NCBI GenBank assembly: GCA_023436065.1
Contig: JAEZKU010000005.1
Location: forward strand, 21,592 to 85,591
Reading direction: 5' to 3'
Length of the DNA stretch: 64,000 nucleotides
Source of the DNA: Bacillota bacterium
Lineage (GTDB): Bacteria; Bacillota; Clostridia; Lachnospirales; Lachnospiraceae
Shown here: in pieces, positions 44,719-54,648 of the stretch
How positions within the stretch are numbered: position 1 is the stretch's first letter
How the letters are laid out: each line of letters opens with the position of its first letter
Translations under genes and position numbers: made by a program
The notes under the pieces: model-generated
The model's database searches: none
What the model saw: only the letters and a program-made list of their open reading frames with translations
What the model was told of the DNA's origin: nothing

Positions 44719-46476
44719 TCAGTTTTTTCGTCCGGCAGAAGCAAACTCCTGTAGTTCATCCTTCAGAAACCGGGTATGGAAGTGCTGTGCCAGGCGATTG
44801 GCAGCATCCTTTCCCGAATAAAGAGCGCCCTGTATCCATCCATGCTTGGCAGAAGCATGCTCTCCGGCCAGATAGACCCGTCCCTGGTATTCCGGTTGCA
44901 ATAAATCATAAGTAAAAAGCTGTTTCTGTCCGGGGAGGGTATAGGACAGGGCTCCGAGAAAATGAGGAGCAGTGTTCCAATGTGCGGTTACGCTGCGATC
45001 TACAATGCTGTTCAAAAAGCCCCGGGGAAGACCGTGTACCTCCTCCACATTTTGACGGATCAGATCGAAGCGTTGTGGTTCCTCTAAACCTCCGACACGA
45101 ACAGAATTCTGTGTAAGACTATAGGAGGCCGTAAGTACACCGGGTACCTCAGAGGAACAGGAGGAAAAATTGCCCTGTACAGTATTACCGGCTGATTGTG
45201 TGGCTGATATACAATAGTTATGATCGCTGGGATAGATGATGGACTGGATTGGCAGATCGGTAAAAGAGATACCGCCGTGCATAGCTCCGTAATCCGTATT
45301 TCTTTCCCAGAATCTTTTATTGCACAGAAATAATGTCTTCTGCGCATCGATATAATGATATTCTCGTATCGCCTGCATTTTCCTGTTTGTGAAATAAGGG
45401 CGTATCTCTATGGTTCTTAATACTGAGAGCGGCAGAGTACAGATCACATAATCATAAATATCTGCAGCATCCAATCCCACTTCATTCGAATATTTCACAA
45501 TAACCTTATCCCTGTAATTGGATCGGTAAATTCCCGTGACCCGGTGACCTGCTCTATAATCCACTGTCCCGAGATGACCCTTTGGAATTCCGGAGTATTG
45601 CTTGGGTAAAGCTGAGGTCAGGGACTGGTAAAGCGCATAGGGAAGATAGATATTGCCGCCTGCGATACGGTAGGTGTTGCGATAATCCAGGGAGTAATCG
45701 TCGCCTGCGATTTCATCATAACTGATATGTAAGGAAGCGCCTGCGGCGGGATCAACGCCGGATATCAATTCTATCGCACCCTGACTTAAGCCTAAGCCCT
45801 CATAATTCTGTCGAAGACTCATGTTCATCAGCGGAATAAATTCCGGAGAGTATTCCGGCAGGATTTGGATCAGTTCTGCCCTTACCTCCGGTGTCAGCTG
45901 CCGCATCCGGTATTCCATGGCATATTCATTTAGCTCGTTCCAGGGAGTGGCGGCTTCCTGCTCTGTTAAAGCGAATTTGGGATAGATGTACTCCTGAACA
46001 GACTGGGCGGTGCGCAATCTGGTCTGATGGACATAAAGAAAGTTATTTCGTTGTGGTGCAGTGAGAGAAAAGGTATCCAGTTGAAAGAGGTTGATATAAT
46101 GCCAGGTGGTTTCATGGCTGATCGGGATTCTCATAGCACCCAGTTCACCGTATAAGCTTCCCTCCTCATTAAAATAATAGGTGCTTACTCTTCCGCCAAT
46201 TTCTGTTTCGGAGGCTTCCAACACGGTAATATCCGCACCAAGCTTCCGTAACTCGAAGGCAGAACACATACCCGCCAGTCCGCCACCAAGGATGCCGATT
46301 TTGATTCCTTTCATTTCACCCGGTTTCGCAAAGTTTGTGATATCGGGTGGAGGGCTTAAGTATCTTACGATGTAATCATAATCCTTAAGTCTGCCTGCCC
46401 GTTCTAAGGCAGTTCGCAGCATTTCATGGCGCTGCTCATCCGTTGGGCTTGCTTCTTGGTTCAATGGAGCATTCAT
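44719..46476 (-). CDS. FAD-dependent amine oxidase / L-amino-acid oxidase family protein
   Basis: This 585-residue flavoprotein has the FAD-binding Rossmann motif IGILGGGLAGMCSAFELRKLGADITVLE (about 61-88; longer than I quote as one unit) and the GGRVSTYYF motif. The C-terminal FAD segment is RVYLAGEHASAKHGWIQGAL, with the Gly-Glu pair of monoamine oxidases. It is similar in layout to bacterial L-amino-acid or tryptophan oxidases. The substrate is not evident. No signal peptide is seen. GGAGGTCATA precedes the ATG. In an anaerobe it may use another electron acceptor or scavenge traces of O2. Confidence 0.82.
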   Translation of the reverse strand: MNAPLNQEASPTDEQRHEMLRTALERAGRLKDYDYIVRYLSPPPDITNFAKPGEMKGIKIGILGGGLAGMCSAFELRKLGADITVLEASETEIGGRVSTYYFNEEGSLYGELGAMRIPISHETTWHYINLFQLDTFSLTAPQRNNFLYVHQTRLRTAQSVQEYIYPKFALTEQEAATPWNELNEYAMEYRMRQLTPEVRAELIQILPEYSPEFIPLMNMSLRQNYEGLGLSQGAIELISGVDPAAGASLHISYDEIAGDDYSLDYRNTYRIAGGNIYLPYALYQSLTSALPKQYSGIPKGHLGTVDYRAGHRVTGIYRSNYRDKVIVKYSNEVGLDAADIYDYVICTLPLSVLRTIEIRPYFTNRKMQAIREYHYIDAQKTLFLCNKRFWERNTDYGAMHGGISFTDLPIQSIIYPSDHNYCISATQSAGNTVQGNFSSCSSEVPGVLTASYSLTQNSVRVGGLEEPQRFDLIRQNVEEVHGLPRGFLNSIVDRSVTAHWNTAPHFLGALSYTLPGQKQLFTYDLLQPEYQGRVYLAGEHASAKHGWIQGALYSGKDAANRLAQHFHTRFLKDELQEFASAGRKN

Positions 46477-46510
46477 TATGACCTCCGATAACGGTTTGCT
46501 GCTTACAGTA

Positions 46511-46542
46511 GTAATATATTTTTCGAGGCCTCAAAATATTAC
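46511..46542. repeat. Palindrome upstream of the amine oxidase gene
   Basis: GTAATAT (46511-46517) and ATATTAC (46536-46542) flank a perfect GAGGCCTC (46525-46532). It lies 35 bp upstream of the amine oxidase start in the divergent region with xpt. It may be an operator. Confidence 0.4.
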
Positions 46543-46656
46543 ATAATAAGCCAAGCATATACGATAAATCAACAATTCCGATATTGTTTGTCTATATTGT
46601 GACAGGTTGCGTTTTTATATTAACTACAGTAATGCTATTCATTAATTTTGCTAAAT

Positions 46657-46685
46657 TGAAAAAAAGTACATTGTCAGCTAAGATG
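46657..46685 (+). promoter_or_regulatory. SigA-type promoter of xpt
   Basis: TTGAAA (46657-46662), 17-nt spacer, TAAGAT (46680-46685). The start codon is 75 bp downstream. I see no purine riboswitch in the leader. Confidence 0.5.
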
Positions 46686-46760
46686 ATTACGGTAACAGTT
46701 GGTTCTAAACATAGTTAAAATTTTATTACTTATCGGAGTAATTAAGGAGACAGAGCAGGT

Positions 46761-47336
46761 ATGCAGCTGTTAAAAGAAAGAATTATTAAAGACGGGAAAA
46801 TACGTTCAGGAAATGTGCTGAAGGTGGACAGCTTTTTAAATCACCAGATGGACATTGAACTTTTTGAAGAAATCGGGAAGGAATTTCAAAGAAGATTTTC
46901 TGATCAGAAGATTACGAAGATCCTTACCATTGAAGCTTCCGGTATCGGTATTGCCTGTATTGCGGCACGCTATTTCAAGGTTCCGGTTTTATTTGCCAAG
47001 AAGAATCAAACCAAGAATATAGCAGGGGATGTGTTCACAAGTCAGGTAGAATCTTTTACCCATGGAAGGGTTTATGACATCATCGTGGCAAAGGAATTTC
47101 TGAAATCAGAGGACAGGGTATTGATCATCGATGATTTTCTCGCGAATGGTGCTGCACTTCTGGGATTGGCAAAACTGGTTCAGGATGCCGGTGCTACCCT
47201 GGTTGGAGCGGGAATTGTGATAGAGAAAGGATTTCAGTCCGGCGGAAGACTGATCCGCGAAAAAGGTGTCAGAGTTGAATCGCTGGCGATTATCGATTCT
47301 ATGAGCGAGGAAGAGGGCATCACCTTTCGGGAATAA
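46761..47336 (+). CDS. xpt: Xanthine phosphoribosyltransferase
   Basis: This 191-residue enzyme converts xanthine and PRPP to XMP in purine salvage. The family start MQLLKERIIKDGKIRSGNVL (typical), the EASGIGIA region and the PRPP-binding motif VLIIDDFLANGAALLGL are all present. AAGGAGA precedes the ATG. It lies 100 bp before a nucleoside ABC importer, so uptake and salvage are linked. Confidence 0.94.
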   Translation: MQLLKERIIKDGKIRSGNVLKVDSFLNHQMDIELFEEIGKEFQRRFSDQKITKILTIEASGIGIACIAARYFKVPVLFAKKNQTKNIAGDVFTSQVESFTHGRVYDIIVAKEFLKSEDRVLIIDDFLANGAALLGLAKLVQDAGATLVGAGIVIEKGFQSGGRLIREKGVRVESLAIIDSMSEEEGITFRE

Positions 47337-47436
47337 GCTCCCGGATGAGGGGACAAATTAGGATTTACTTAGGGCTTATGCCATGTAAATACAGCCGAGG
47401 CTGAAAACCCGGACATAATAAGGAGGAGATTAAAAC
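47337..47436 (+). other. Leader between xpt and the nucleoside importer
   Basis: ATTTAC/GTAAAT pair around TTAGGGCTTATGCCAT (about 47361-47388), and a CAGC-CGAG-GCTG hairpin follows (about 47391-47402), then AAAACCCGG. This could be a small structured leader. It does not match any riboswitch I know. Confidence 0.3.
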
Positions 47437-48633
47437 ATGATCAAGAAATTATTATCACTCATTGTCGTAGCTTCAATGGTATTATCTTTTACTGCCTGTA
47501 GTACAAAGGAAGCAGCGACTGACACTGCAACAAACACTGCTGCAGAAGCAACCACAGCACCGGCTGAGACAGCTGGAGCAGACACTGCAGCTACAGGCCT
47601 TTTTGCTCCCATAGCAAAGGAGAATATCAAGGTTGGTGTAATACATATCGGAGACCCTGCTGATGGTGCAGGCTATACCTTCGCACACGATCAGGGTATC
47701 GTAGCTATGCAGCAGAACCTCGGACTTGCAGATGCTCAGATCGTTCGTAAGAACAATACAAATGATACAGATGCAGTAGCCATCAGGACAGCAATCGAGG
47801 AATGTCTTGAAGAAGGTTGTAATATCATCTTCGGAACAAGCTGGGGCTACATGGATACGATGGAAGAGATGGCTGCAGAATATCCTGAGGTTATCTTCTC
47901 CCACTGCTCAGGATACAAGAGCAACGGTAAGAACTTCAATAATTATTTCGGTCGTATTTATCAGGCACGTTATCTTGCAGGTGTTGCTGCAGGTCTTAAG
48001 ACACAGTCCGATAAGATTGGATTTGTGGCAGCGATGGATAATCAGAACTCTGAGGTTACCGGTGGAGTCAATGCATTTGCTATGGGTGTTGAGTCAGTTA
48101 ATCCCGATGCAAAGGTTTATGTTAAGGTTACCAATACCTGGTTTGATCCTACTCTGGAGCAGCAGGCAGCAGAAGCATTACTGGATGCAGGTTGTGACGT
48201 CATCGCGCAGCATGCGGATACCACAGCTCCTCAGCTGGCAGCAGAAAAAAGAGGAGTATGGGGCTGCGGCTACAACTCAGATATGACAAAGGATGCTCCT
48301 GCAGCACACTTAACAGCTCCGGTATGGAACTGGGGTGCATATTACACTAAGGCTGTTCAGTCTGTAATCGAAGGTACCTGGACCGGAGAGAATTACTTTG
48401 GCGGTATGGATGACGGACTTGTTGATGTCTCTCCTCTGAGCAACAACTGTGCAGAGGGTACTGCAGAGGCTATAGAAGCAGCAAGACAGAAGATCCTTGG
48501 TGGTTTCAAGGTGTTCGAGGGTGATCTCTATGACAATGCAGGAAATCAGGTATGCAAGGCAGGAGAGGCGCTCGCGGATTCAGATATCACCGGTGCTATG
48601 AACTGGTACTATAAAACCGTAGTTGTTCAGTAG
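47437..48633 (+). CDS. BMP-family nucleoside-binding lipoprotein
   Basis: This 398-residue lipoprotein has a signal peptide with lipobox FTAC (Cys21), then an Ala/Thr-rich linker (about 25-55), then the BmpA/Med fold (VGVIHIGDPADGAGYTFAHDQG; NNTNDTDAVAIRTAIEECLEEG; a DVIAQHAD motif). BMP proteins bind purine nucleosides for the ABC importer encoded downstream. Xpt upstream supports a purine ligand. AAGGAGGAG precedes the ATG. Confidence 0.9.
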   Translation: MIKKLLSLIVVASMVLSFTACSTKEAATDTATNTAAEATTAPAETAGADTAATGLFAPIAKENIKVGVIHIGDPADGAGYTFAHDQGIVAMQQNLGLADAQIVRKNNTNDTDAVAIRTAIEECLEEGCNIIFGTSWGYMDTMEEMAAEYPEVIFSHCSGYKSNGKNFNNYFGRIYQARYLAGVAAGLKTQSDKIGFVAAMDNQNSEVTGGVNAFAMGVESVNPDAKVYVKVTNTWFDPTLEQQAAEALLDAGCDVIAQHADTTAPQLAAEKRGVWGCGYNSDMTKDAPAAHLTAPVWNWGAYYTKAVQSVIEGTWTGENYFGGMDDGLVDVSPLSNNCAEGTAEAIEAARQKILGGFKVFEGDLYDNAGNQVCKAGEALADSDITGAMNWYYKTVVVQ

Positions 48634-48659
48634 ACAGATTGGTGGTCATTGTGGAGAAT

Positions 48660-50207
48660 ATGAAGCGTGAAACAATGGCAATCGAACTCAAACAGATCAC
48701 TAAGACATTTGGGTCGGTTGTGGCTAACAACAAAATAGACCTGTCCGTTAAGCAGGGCGAGATACTCGCCCTGCTTGGCGAAAACGGATCAGGCAAAACT
48801 ACCTTGATGAACATGCTATCCGGTATCTACAAGCCCGACAGCGGATCCATTTTCATAAATGGTCAGGCAGTAACCATCAACTCACCGGAGGGCTCCATTC
48901 AGCTTGGTGTCGGCATGATTCATCAGCACTTTAAATTAGTGGATGCACTATCCGCAGCCGATAATATTATCCTTGGCTCCAAGGAGAAGGGCATATTCCT
49001 GCATAAGAAGAGAACAGAAAAGATAAGGGAAATATCAGAACGTTTTGGTCTTAAGATTGATCCGGAAAAAAAGATTTACCAGATGTCCGTAAGTGAGAAG
49101 CAGACTGTTGAAATCATAAAGGTGCTTTATCGCAAGGCGGATATTTTAATTTTGGATGAACCGACAGCCGTACTGACTCCTCAGGAGACGCAGCGTTTGT
49201 TTGAGATTTTAAGACAGATGAAGTCCGAGGGCTGCGCGGTGATCATCATTACCCATAAGCTGAATGAGGTTTTGGAGATCAGTGACCGGGTAACGATTCT
49301 CAGAAAAGGAGAAAGTGTAGCGACAGTCATAACAGCTGAGACAGATGCACAGGAGCTGACAGAGCTGATGGTAGGAAGACCGGTGGAATTATCCATCGAG
49401 CATCCACAGACCTACTTTAGTGAGAATCTGTTGGAAATCCATCATCTGACTATATGCGATGAGGAGGGGTTTGAAGCCATTCGGGATATCAGCTTCGACT
49501 TAAACAGAGGCGAAATCCTTGGTGTGGCAGGTGTGGCAGGCAGCGGACAGAAGGAGCTCTGTGAGGCAATTGCGGGTCTGCTTCCGGTCAAAAAAGGAGC
49601 CATCCTCTATCATAATGAGAATTTGGCAGGAAAATCACCGAATGAAATCATTAAAATGGGTATCAGCATGAGCTTTATCCCGGAGGATCGTCTCGGTATG
49701 GGACTGGCTGCCTCCATGAGCATGGTGGATAATATGCTGCTGAAGAAATACAACGAAGGAAATAGTCCCTTTATCAGCAAAAAGGAGGCCAGGGTCTTGG
49801 CAAAGAAACTGGTTCAGCAGCTGGATATCGTGACACCGAGTGTGGATACTCCGGTACGCAGATTGTCCGGTGGTAATGTTCAGAAGGTTCTGCTCGGCAG
49901 AGAGATTGAATCCGAACCGAATGTACTGGTGACAGCCTATGCGGTAAGAGGCTTGGACATCAATTCCTCCTATACGATCTATGATGCTTTGAACGAACAG
50001 AAGCAGAAGGGCGTAGGAGTACTCTTTATCGGAGAAGATCTCGACGTTATGCTGGAGCTTTGCGACAGAATCATGGTACTCTGCCATGGCAGGGTGACAG
50101 GAATCGTCGATACCAGGGAGACGACAAAGGAACAGCTCGGACTTCTGATGACCGATGCTACAAGAAAGAGAGGGGAAACTCATGACACAGCGCACGTTGA
50201 AAAATAA
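48660..50207 (+). CDS. Nucleoside ABC transporter ATP-binding protein (two ABC domains)
   Basis: This protein of about 515 residues has two fused ATPase domains of the sugar/nucleoside (RbsA/NupA) type. Domain 1 has Walker A GENGSGKTTLMN, signature MSVSEKQTVEI and Walker B ILILDEPTAVLTP. Domain 2 has the usual degenerate Walker A (GVAGSGQKEL) and signature LSGGNVQKVLLGRE. Its Walker B region reads VLVTAYAVRGLD where a Pro-Thr-Arg-Gly-Leu-Asp is usual. The start is uncertain: ATG at 48660 has GGAG close by, and ATG at 48675 is also possible. It ends inside the next gene (26-bp overlap). Confidence 0.88.
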   Translation: MKRETMAIELKQITKTFGSVVANNKIDLSVKQGEILALLGENGSGKTTLMNMLSGIYKPDSGSIFINGQAVTINSPEGSIQLGVGMIHQHFKLVDALSAADNIILGSKEKGIFLHKKRTEKIREISERFGLKIDPEKKIYQMSVSEKQTVEIIKVLYRKADILILDEPTAVLTPQETQRLFEILRQMKSEGCAVIIITHKLNEVLEISDRVTILRKGESVATVITAETDAQELTELMVGRPVELSIEHPQTYFSENLLEIHHLTICDEEGFEAIRDISFDLNRGEILGVAGVAGSGQKELCEAIAGLLPVKKGAILYHNENLAGKSPNEIIKMGISMSFIPEDRLGMGLAASMSMVDNMLLKKYNEGNSPFISKKEARVLAKKLVQQLDIVTPSVDTPVRRLSGGNVQKVLLGREIESEPNVLVTAYAVRGLDINSSYTIYDALNEQKQKGVGVLFIGEDLDVMLELCDRIMVLCHGRVTGIVDTRETTKEQLGLLMTDATRKRGETHDTAHVEK

Positions 50208-51273
50208 AAAAGAACCTCTTTTTCATGTGGTGAAAAAGTCCGAGAGTTCATTCTCCAAGAATCTGCTGTTGACTTTGCTGGCATTGCTGCTCGCTCTGGT
50301 GGCTGGCGGGATCTTCATTCTTGCCATTGGTCAGGATCCTGTGAAAATCTATCAGTCTATATTCCAAGGGGCTTGGAGAAGCAAGCTTGCCGTCAGGGGT
50401 ACGATTAAGATAGCTATTCCTCTGCTGATTGCTTCTCTGGGAATTACACCGGCCTTTAAGATGAAATTCTGGAATATCGGAGCGGAAGGCCAGATTATCA
50501 TGGGAGGAATTTTTGCTACCTATTTTGCCCTGTTTTTTGATAAGCTGCCCCATGGACTCCTGATTGTATTGATGTTTGCGGCAGGAATTGTCGGCGGTGG
50601 CCTGTGGGGTATCATCCCGGCTTATTTTAAGACCAAATTCAATACGAATGAGACACTGTTCACCCTGATGCTGAACTATATCGCATTATATATGATTAAA
50701 TTCCTGACAGAGGGCCCCTGGAGAGATCCGAAATCCTCCGGCTTTCCCAAGATAGCCACCTTTTCTGAAAATGCCAGACTGGACCAGATACTTGGCGTCC
50801 ATGCAGGGTGGCTGATCGGACTGATTCTAGTTGTGGTGCTCTATATCTATATCAGATATACCAAGCAGGGCTATGAAATCAGTGTTGTTGGGGAAAGCAT
50901 CAATACAGCCCGTTACGCCGGTATGAATGTGAAAAGAATCATCATAAGAACTATGTTTATAAGCGGAGCCATCAGCGGTGTGGCAGGGATGGCACAGGTT
51001 AGCGGAGCGGCCTTCACCCTGGGCGAGGGGGTTGCAGGAGGCGTGGGCTTTACGGCGATTATTGTAGCCTGGCTCTCCAAGCTCAATCCGATTCTGATCC
51101 TGCTTGTATCCGTATTGTTTGCCATGCTGGAAAAGGGCTGCAGCGTTATGCAGAGCACCTTTGGATTATCTGCGGCGGTGTCCAGTATCCTTCAGGGCAT
51201 CATCCTGTTCTTTATCCTTGCCTTTGACTTCTTTACACAATATCGGATTGTCTTTAAGAAGCACAAATTATAA
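50182..51273 (+). CDS. Nucleoside ABC transporter permease 1
   Basis: This 363-residue permease belongs to the BPD_transp_2 (NupP/YufP-like) family: about nine transmembrane helices and GIGTP-like ASLGITPAFKMKFWNIGAEGQIIMGG. GYEISVVGESINTARYAGMNVK is also conserved. The ATG at 50182 has GAGGGGAA upstream and overlaps the ATPase gene by 26 bp, which suggests translational coupling. Confidence 0.9.
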   Translation: MTQRTLKNKKEPLFHVVKKSESSFSKNLLLTLLALLLALVAGGIFILAIGQDPVKIYQSIFQGAWRSKLAVRGTIKIAIPLLIASLGITPAFKMKFWNIGAEGQIIMGGIFATYFALFFDKLPHGLLIVLMFAAGIVGGGLWGIIPAYFKTKFNTNETLFTLMLNYIALYMIKFLTEGPWRDPKSSGFPKIATFSENARLDQILGVHAGWLIGLILVVVLYIYIRYTKQGYEISVVGESINTARYAGMNVKRIIIRTMFISGAISGVAGMAQVSGAAFTLGEGVAGGVGFTAIIVAWLSKLNPILILLVSVLFAMLEKGCSVMQSTFGLSAAVSSILQGIILFFILAFDFFTQYRIVFKKHKL

Positions 51274-51329
51274 TTATTGGATTCTCAGGTTGTTCTTCTT
51301 CACAGGTTTTATAGAATGGGGGATTGTCT

Positions 51330-52280
51330 ATGATCATAAATTTTTTATATGCTGCGATAAAAGCAGGTACTCCGCTTCTGTTCGGCACCACCGGAGAAAT
51401 CATGACTCAAAAATCCGGTAACATCAACCTGGGTGTGGAGGGTATGATGTTCATGGGGGCCTTTATGAGTTTTTATACGGGCTATTATACAGGAAATCTT
51501 ACTCTGGCGCTCCTGGCTGCTTTTGCTACCGGAGTATTCGCTGCCTTGATTTATGCGGTGCTGACAGTAAGCTTAAAGGCTAACCAGAATGTAACCGGTC
51601 TTACGCTTACCATATTCGGAACAGGCTTTGCCAAATTTTTCGGTGAGATGATGATCAGCAAGTCGGGCGGTTCGCCAAAGCTGCCGGATGGGCTGATTGC
51701 TTCCATGGCAGAACGTCCCCTGCCACTGCTCGGTAATATTCCGGTGATCGGAAAGCTTTTCTTTTCCCATAATCCGATTGTCTATCTGGCGGTGCTTGTT
51801 GCAATACTTTGTACCGTGTATATGTCAAAGACACGCGCAGGACTGAATATGAAGGCTGTCGGAGAGAATGCGGCTGCAGCGGATGCGGCAGGAATTAATG
51901 TCACCAGGGTAAAATATATCCATATCCTGCTAGGCGGTGGTATCTGCGCCCTGGGCGGAGCTTATCTGTCTCTGATCAATGGCGGCGGTATCTGGAATAA
52001 CAGCAGTGTTGTCAACGGACAGGGATGGATTTCGGTGGCACTTGTTATCTTCGCAAGTTGGAATCCGGCGAAGGCAGTGTTCGGCTCTCTGGTATTCGGT
52101 GCCTTCAGTGTGCTTCAGTTCTATGTACCGAAGAATATTATAGAAATACCGAATGCATTTTACGTGATGCTTCCCTTCCTGATTACGACACTAGTGCTGA
52201 TCGTCACCTCCATGAGAAAATCAAAGGAGGGCTCCCAGCCTGCCGGTTGCGGAATCAATTATTTCAGGGAAGAGCGATAA
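51330..52280 (+). CDS. Nucleoside ABC transporter permease 2
   Basis: This 316-residue permease is the NupQ/YufQ-like partner. It has eight or more transmembrane helices, the motif GTTGEIMTQKSGNINLGVEGMM, and GLNMKAVGENAAAADAAGINV. TGGGGGA lies 7 nt before the ATG at 51330; a TTG two codons upstream is less likely. It ends the operon and is followed by a terminator. Confidence 0.9.
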   Translation: MIINFLYAAIKAGTPLLFGTTGEIMTQKSGNINLGVEGMMFMGAFMSFYTGYYTGNLTLALLAAFATGVFAALIYAVLTVSLKANQNVTGLTLTIFGTGFAKFFGEMMISKSGGSPKLPDGLIASMAERPLPLLGNIPVIGKLFFSHNPIVYLAVLVAILCTVYMSKTRAGLNMKAVGENAAAADAAGINVTRVKYIHILLGGGICALGGAYLSLINGGGIWNNSSVVNGQGWISVALVIFASWNPAKAVFGSLVFGAFSVLQFYVPKNIIEIPNAFYVMLPFLITTLVLIVTSMRKSKEGSQPAGCGINYFREER

Positions 52281-52325
52281 TAGCTGAATTGCGTTAGAAA
52301 GCACCGCTCAATATAATTATGAATT

Positions 52326-52376
52326 AGGATACAGGTATCACATCCTTAGTGTGATGGACTTCTGTATCCTTTTTTG
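52326..52376 (+). terminator. Terminator of the nucleoside importer operon
   Basis: AGGATACAG (52326-52334) pairs with 52362-52370, with an internal ATCACA/TGTGAT stem. A run of T follows. Confidence 0.85.
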
Positions 52377-52566
52377 TTACAAAGGGTATTGGGGATAAAA
52401 TAACCAATACTGTATTTACTATAGCCAAAGAATATTATACTATGATAATAGAGGCTCTTATGACGCATAAATCATAATATATAGTATATCACTTATGATT
52501 TCACGTATCAGTCCTGAGAATTTAAGAAACAGTAATGATAAAACTATCAGTGATCAGAGGTGCTTT

Positions 52567-53787
52567 ATGGCAGATACAACCCCCTTATATCCGTGGAAAA
52601 GAAATATTATCCTGTTCCTTACGAGCCAGACGATTTCACTTTTTGGCTCCTCACTGGTTCAATATGCGATTATGTGGTATATTACTTTAAATACGAAGTC
52701 TGGTGTAATGATGGCAATTTCCATCATATGTGGCTTTCTTCCGACCTTTTTTATCTCCCCGTTTGCCGGGGTATGGGCGGATCGATTCAATAGAAAGCTC
52801 TTAATCATCACCGCGGATTCCTTTATCGCAATATCGACCCTAATTCTTGCAATTCTGTTTTTCCTGGGCTATGACGCCCTTTGGCTGTTATTTGCAGTAT
52901 CGGCTATCCGCTCTGTCGGGACCGGGATTCAAAGTCCTGCAGTCAGCGCGGTCATTCCCCAGGTAGTGCCTGAGGAGCAGCTGACGAAGGTGAATGCAAC
53001 CAATACGAGCATTCAGTCTCTTGTCACTCTGGTTTCACCGATGGCAAGCGGAGCAATATTGTCGGTTGCTCCGATTGAAATGATTTTTCTGATTGATGTG
53101 ATTACTGCGGCGATTGCAGTCATAATTATGACAGTTTTCGTGCACATTCCTCTCCATGCAAAGGCATTGGTCGGACAGGTTACCGGATATTTTGAAGATA
53201 TGCTGGCAGGGCTTCGATACATTCACCGGCATAGATTCATAAAAGAGTTTTTTCTGTTTCTTGCGATGTTTTTCTTTTTAGCCACACCGGTTGCTTTTCT
53301 GACTCCGCTGCAGGTCACCAGAACCTTTGGGGAGGATGTCTGGAGGCTGACTGCAATCGAGATAGTCTTTTCTGTCGGAACGATGCTCGGAGGCATCCTC
53401 ATGGCATACTGGAAGGGCTTTCGCAATAAGGTATATACGATGTTTATGGCCAGTGCCATACTTGGACTGTTTACATTTGCCCTGGGGATCACAGATATAT
53501 TTGTGATATATCTGATTTTTATGGCAGGATCAGGCATATCGATGCCCTTTTTCAATACACCTGCGACAGTTATGCTGCAAGAAAGGGTGGAAGCAGATTA
53601 TATGGGCAGGGTATTCGGCGTACTCGGTATGATCGCCAGTATCATGATGCCGCTCGGGATGTTGGTCTTTGGACCCATAGCCGATGTCATCAGAATAGAG
53701 TATATGCTGGTGGGAAGCGGTATTTTGATTCTCATCGAGGGTTTTCTGTTGATTCGCAGCAAAGCGATTCTAAAGGAAGGCATCTGA
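52567..53787 (+). CDS. MFS transporter (drug efflux type)
   Basis: This 406-residue protein has 12 transmembrane helices. The first loop carries a motif-A variant AGVWADRFNRKLLIITAD, and GMIASIMMPLGMLVFGPIAD is near the C-terminus. It resembles macrolide-type MFS exporters of Firmicutes. The substrate is unknown. The ATG at 52567 has AGAGGTG upstream; an in-frame ATG at 52495 would add 24 hydrophilic residues without RBS support. It is followed by a Crp/Fnr regulator gene. Confidence 0.85.
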   Translation: MADTTPLYPWKRNIILFLTSQTISLFGSSLVQYAIMWYITLNTKSGVMMAISIICGFLPTFFISPFAGVWADRFNRKLLIITADSFIAISTLILAILFFLGYDALWLLFAVSAIRSVGTGIQSPAVSAVIPQVVPEEQLTKVNATNTSIQSLVTLVSPMASGAILSVAPIEMIFLIDVITAAIAVIIMTVFVHIPLHAKALVGQVTGYFEDMLAGLRYIHRHRFIKEFFLFLAMFFFLATPVAFLTPLQVTRTFGEDVWRLTAIEIVFSVGTMLGGILMAYWKGFRNKVYTMFMASAILGLFTFALGITDIFVIYLIFMAGSGISMPFFNTPATVMLQERVEADYMGRVFGVLGMIASIMMPLGMLVFGPIADVIRIEYMLVGSGILILIEGFLLIRSKAILKEGI

Positions 53788-53886
53788 GTCAGACTGTTTT
53801 TAAAACTATGCAAATATTAAGAAATAAGGTATAATTTAGTAAGAATAAATACGATAATAGAAGTAATAGAAAAGGGAGGGAGCATA

Positions 53887-54570
53887 GTGTCAATAACGGG
53901 AGAAGATGAAAGCTTCATGAGCGATACGCTCGGATTTTGGAAGGATCTTACCGCCCAACAAAAGCTCATGCTGAAGGAAGCGGTTATCATAAAGAATTTT
54001 TCTGTCGGCGAATCGATGCATAGCGGCTCTGAGCAATGCTCCGGATTGTTTTTGCTCCGCTCCGGCCAGGTAAGAGCTTATAGTCTGTCAGAGACGGGGA
54101 AGGAGATAACGCTCTATCGGTTGTTTGAAAGAGATGTCTGTATCTTTTCGGCCTCCTGTATCATGAAAAATATTACCTTTGACATCTATGTGGAGGTGGA
54201 AAAGGATACGACAGCCTATCTGATTCCGACGGCAGTCTTTCGAAAGCTGTCAGATGAATCCCTGGCAATCCAGATATTCACGAATAATCTGATGGCCTCC
54301 CGTTTCTCTGATGTCATGTGGATTATGGAGCAGGCTCTGTTCACCAGCTTTGATAAGAGACTGGCGTCCTTTTTGCAGGAGCAGATGGTGATTGAGGGAA
54401 GGACCACCCTGTCCATTACACACGAAAAGATAGCGGCACATCTGGGAACGGCGCGTGAGGTGGTAACAAGGATGTTGAAGTACTTCCAGAACGATGGCAT
54501 CGTAGTCTTAAGGCGCGGAACGATTGAGATTCTAAGTGAAGAGAAGCTTAGAAAGCAGATTGAGAATTGA
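53887..54570 (+). CDS. Crp/Fnr-family transcriptional regulator
   Basis: This 227-residue protein has a cyclic-nucleotide-binding-like sensor domain (about 25-140; SGLFLLRSGQVRAYSLSETGKEITLYRL) and a winged HTH (about 150-225; ITHEKIAAHLGTAREVVTRMLKYFQNDGIV). The sensor holds two Cys (EQCSGLF; DVCIFSASCIM), seen in anaerobic Crp/Fnr proteins of Clostridia, but no Fnr-type four-Cys cluster. The start is GTG with AAGGGAGGG upstream. Targets are unknown. Confidence 0.87.
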   Translation: MSITGEDESFMSDTLGFWKDLTAQQKLMLKEAVIIKNFSVGESMHSGSEQCSGLFLLRSGQVRAYSLSETGKEITLYRLFERDVCIFSASCIMKNITFDIYVEVEKDTTAYLIPTAVFRKLSDESLAIQIFTNNLMASRFSDVMWIMEQALFTSFDKRLASFLQEQMVIEGRTTLSITHEKIAAHLGTAREVVTRMLKYFQNDGIVVLRRGTIEILSEEKLRKQIEN

Positions 54571-54648
54571 AATTAAGGTGGATGCTGATACAAAAAGTAT
54601 GATTAAAAGTAAGAAAAGATGACGAAATTTCATGGAATAATCGCCTAG

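Noticed and set aside
46686..46760. Purine riboswitch in the xpt leader
   Set aside because: xpt often has one, but none of the conserved purine-aptamer segments or loop-loop pairing is visible between the promoter and the start codon.
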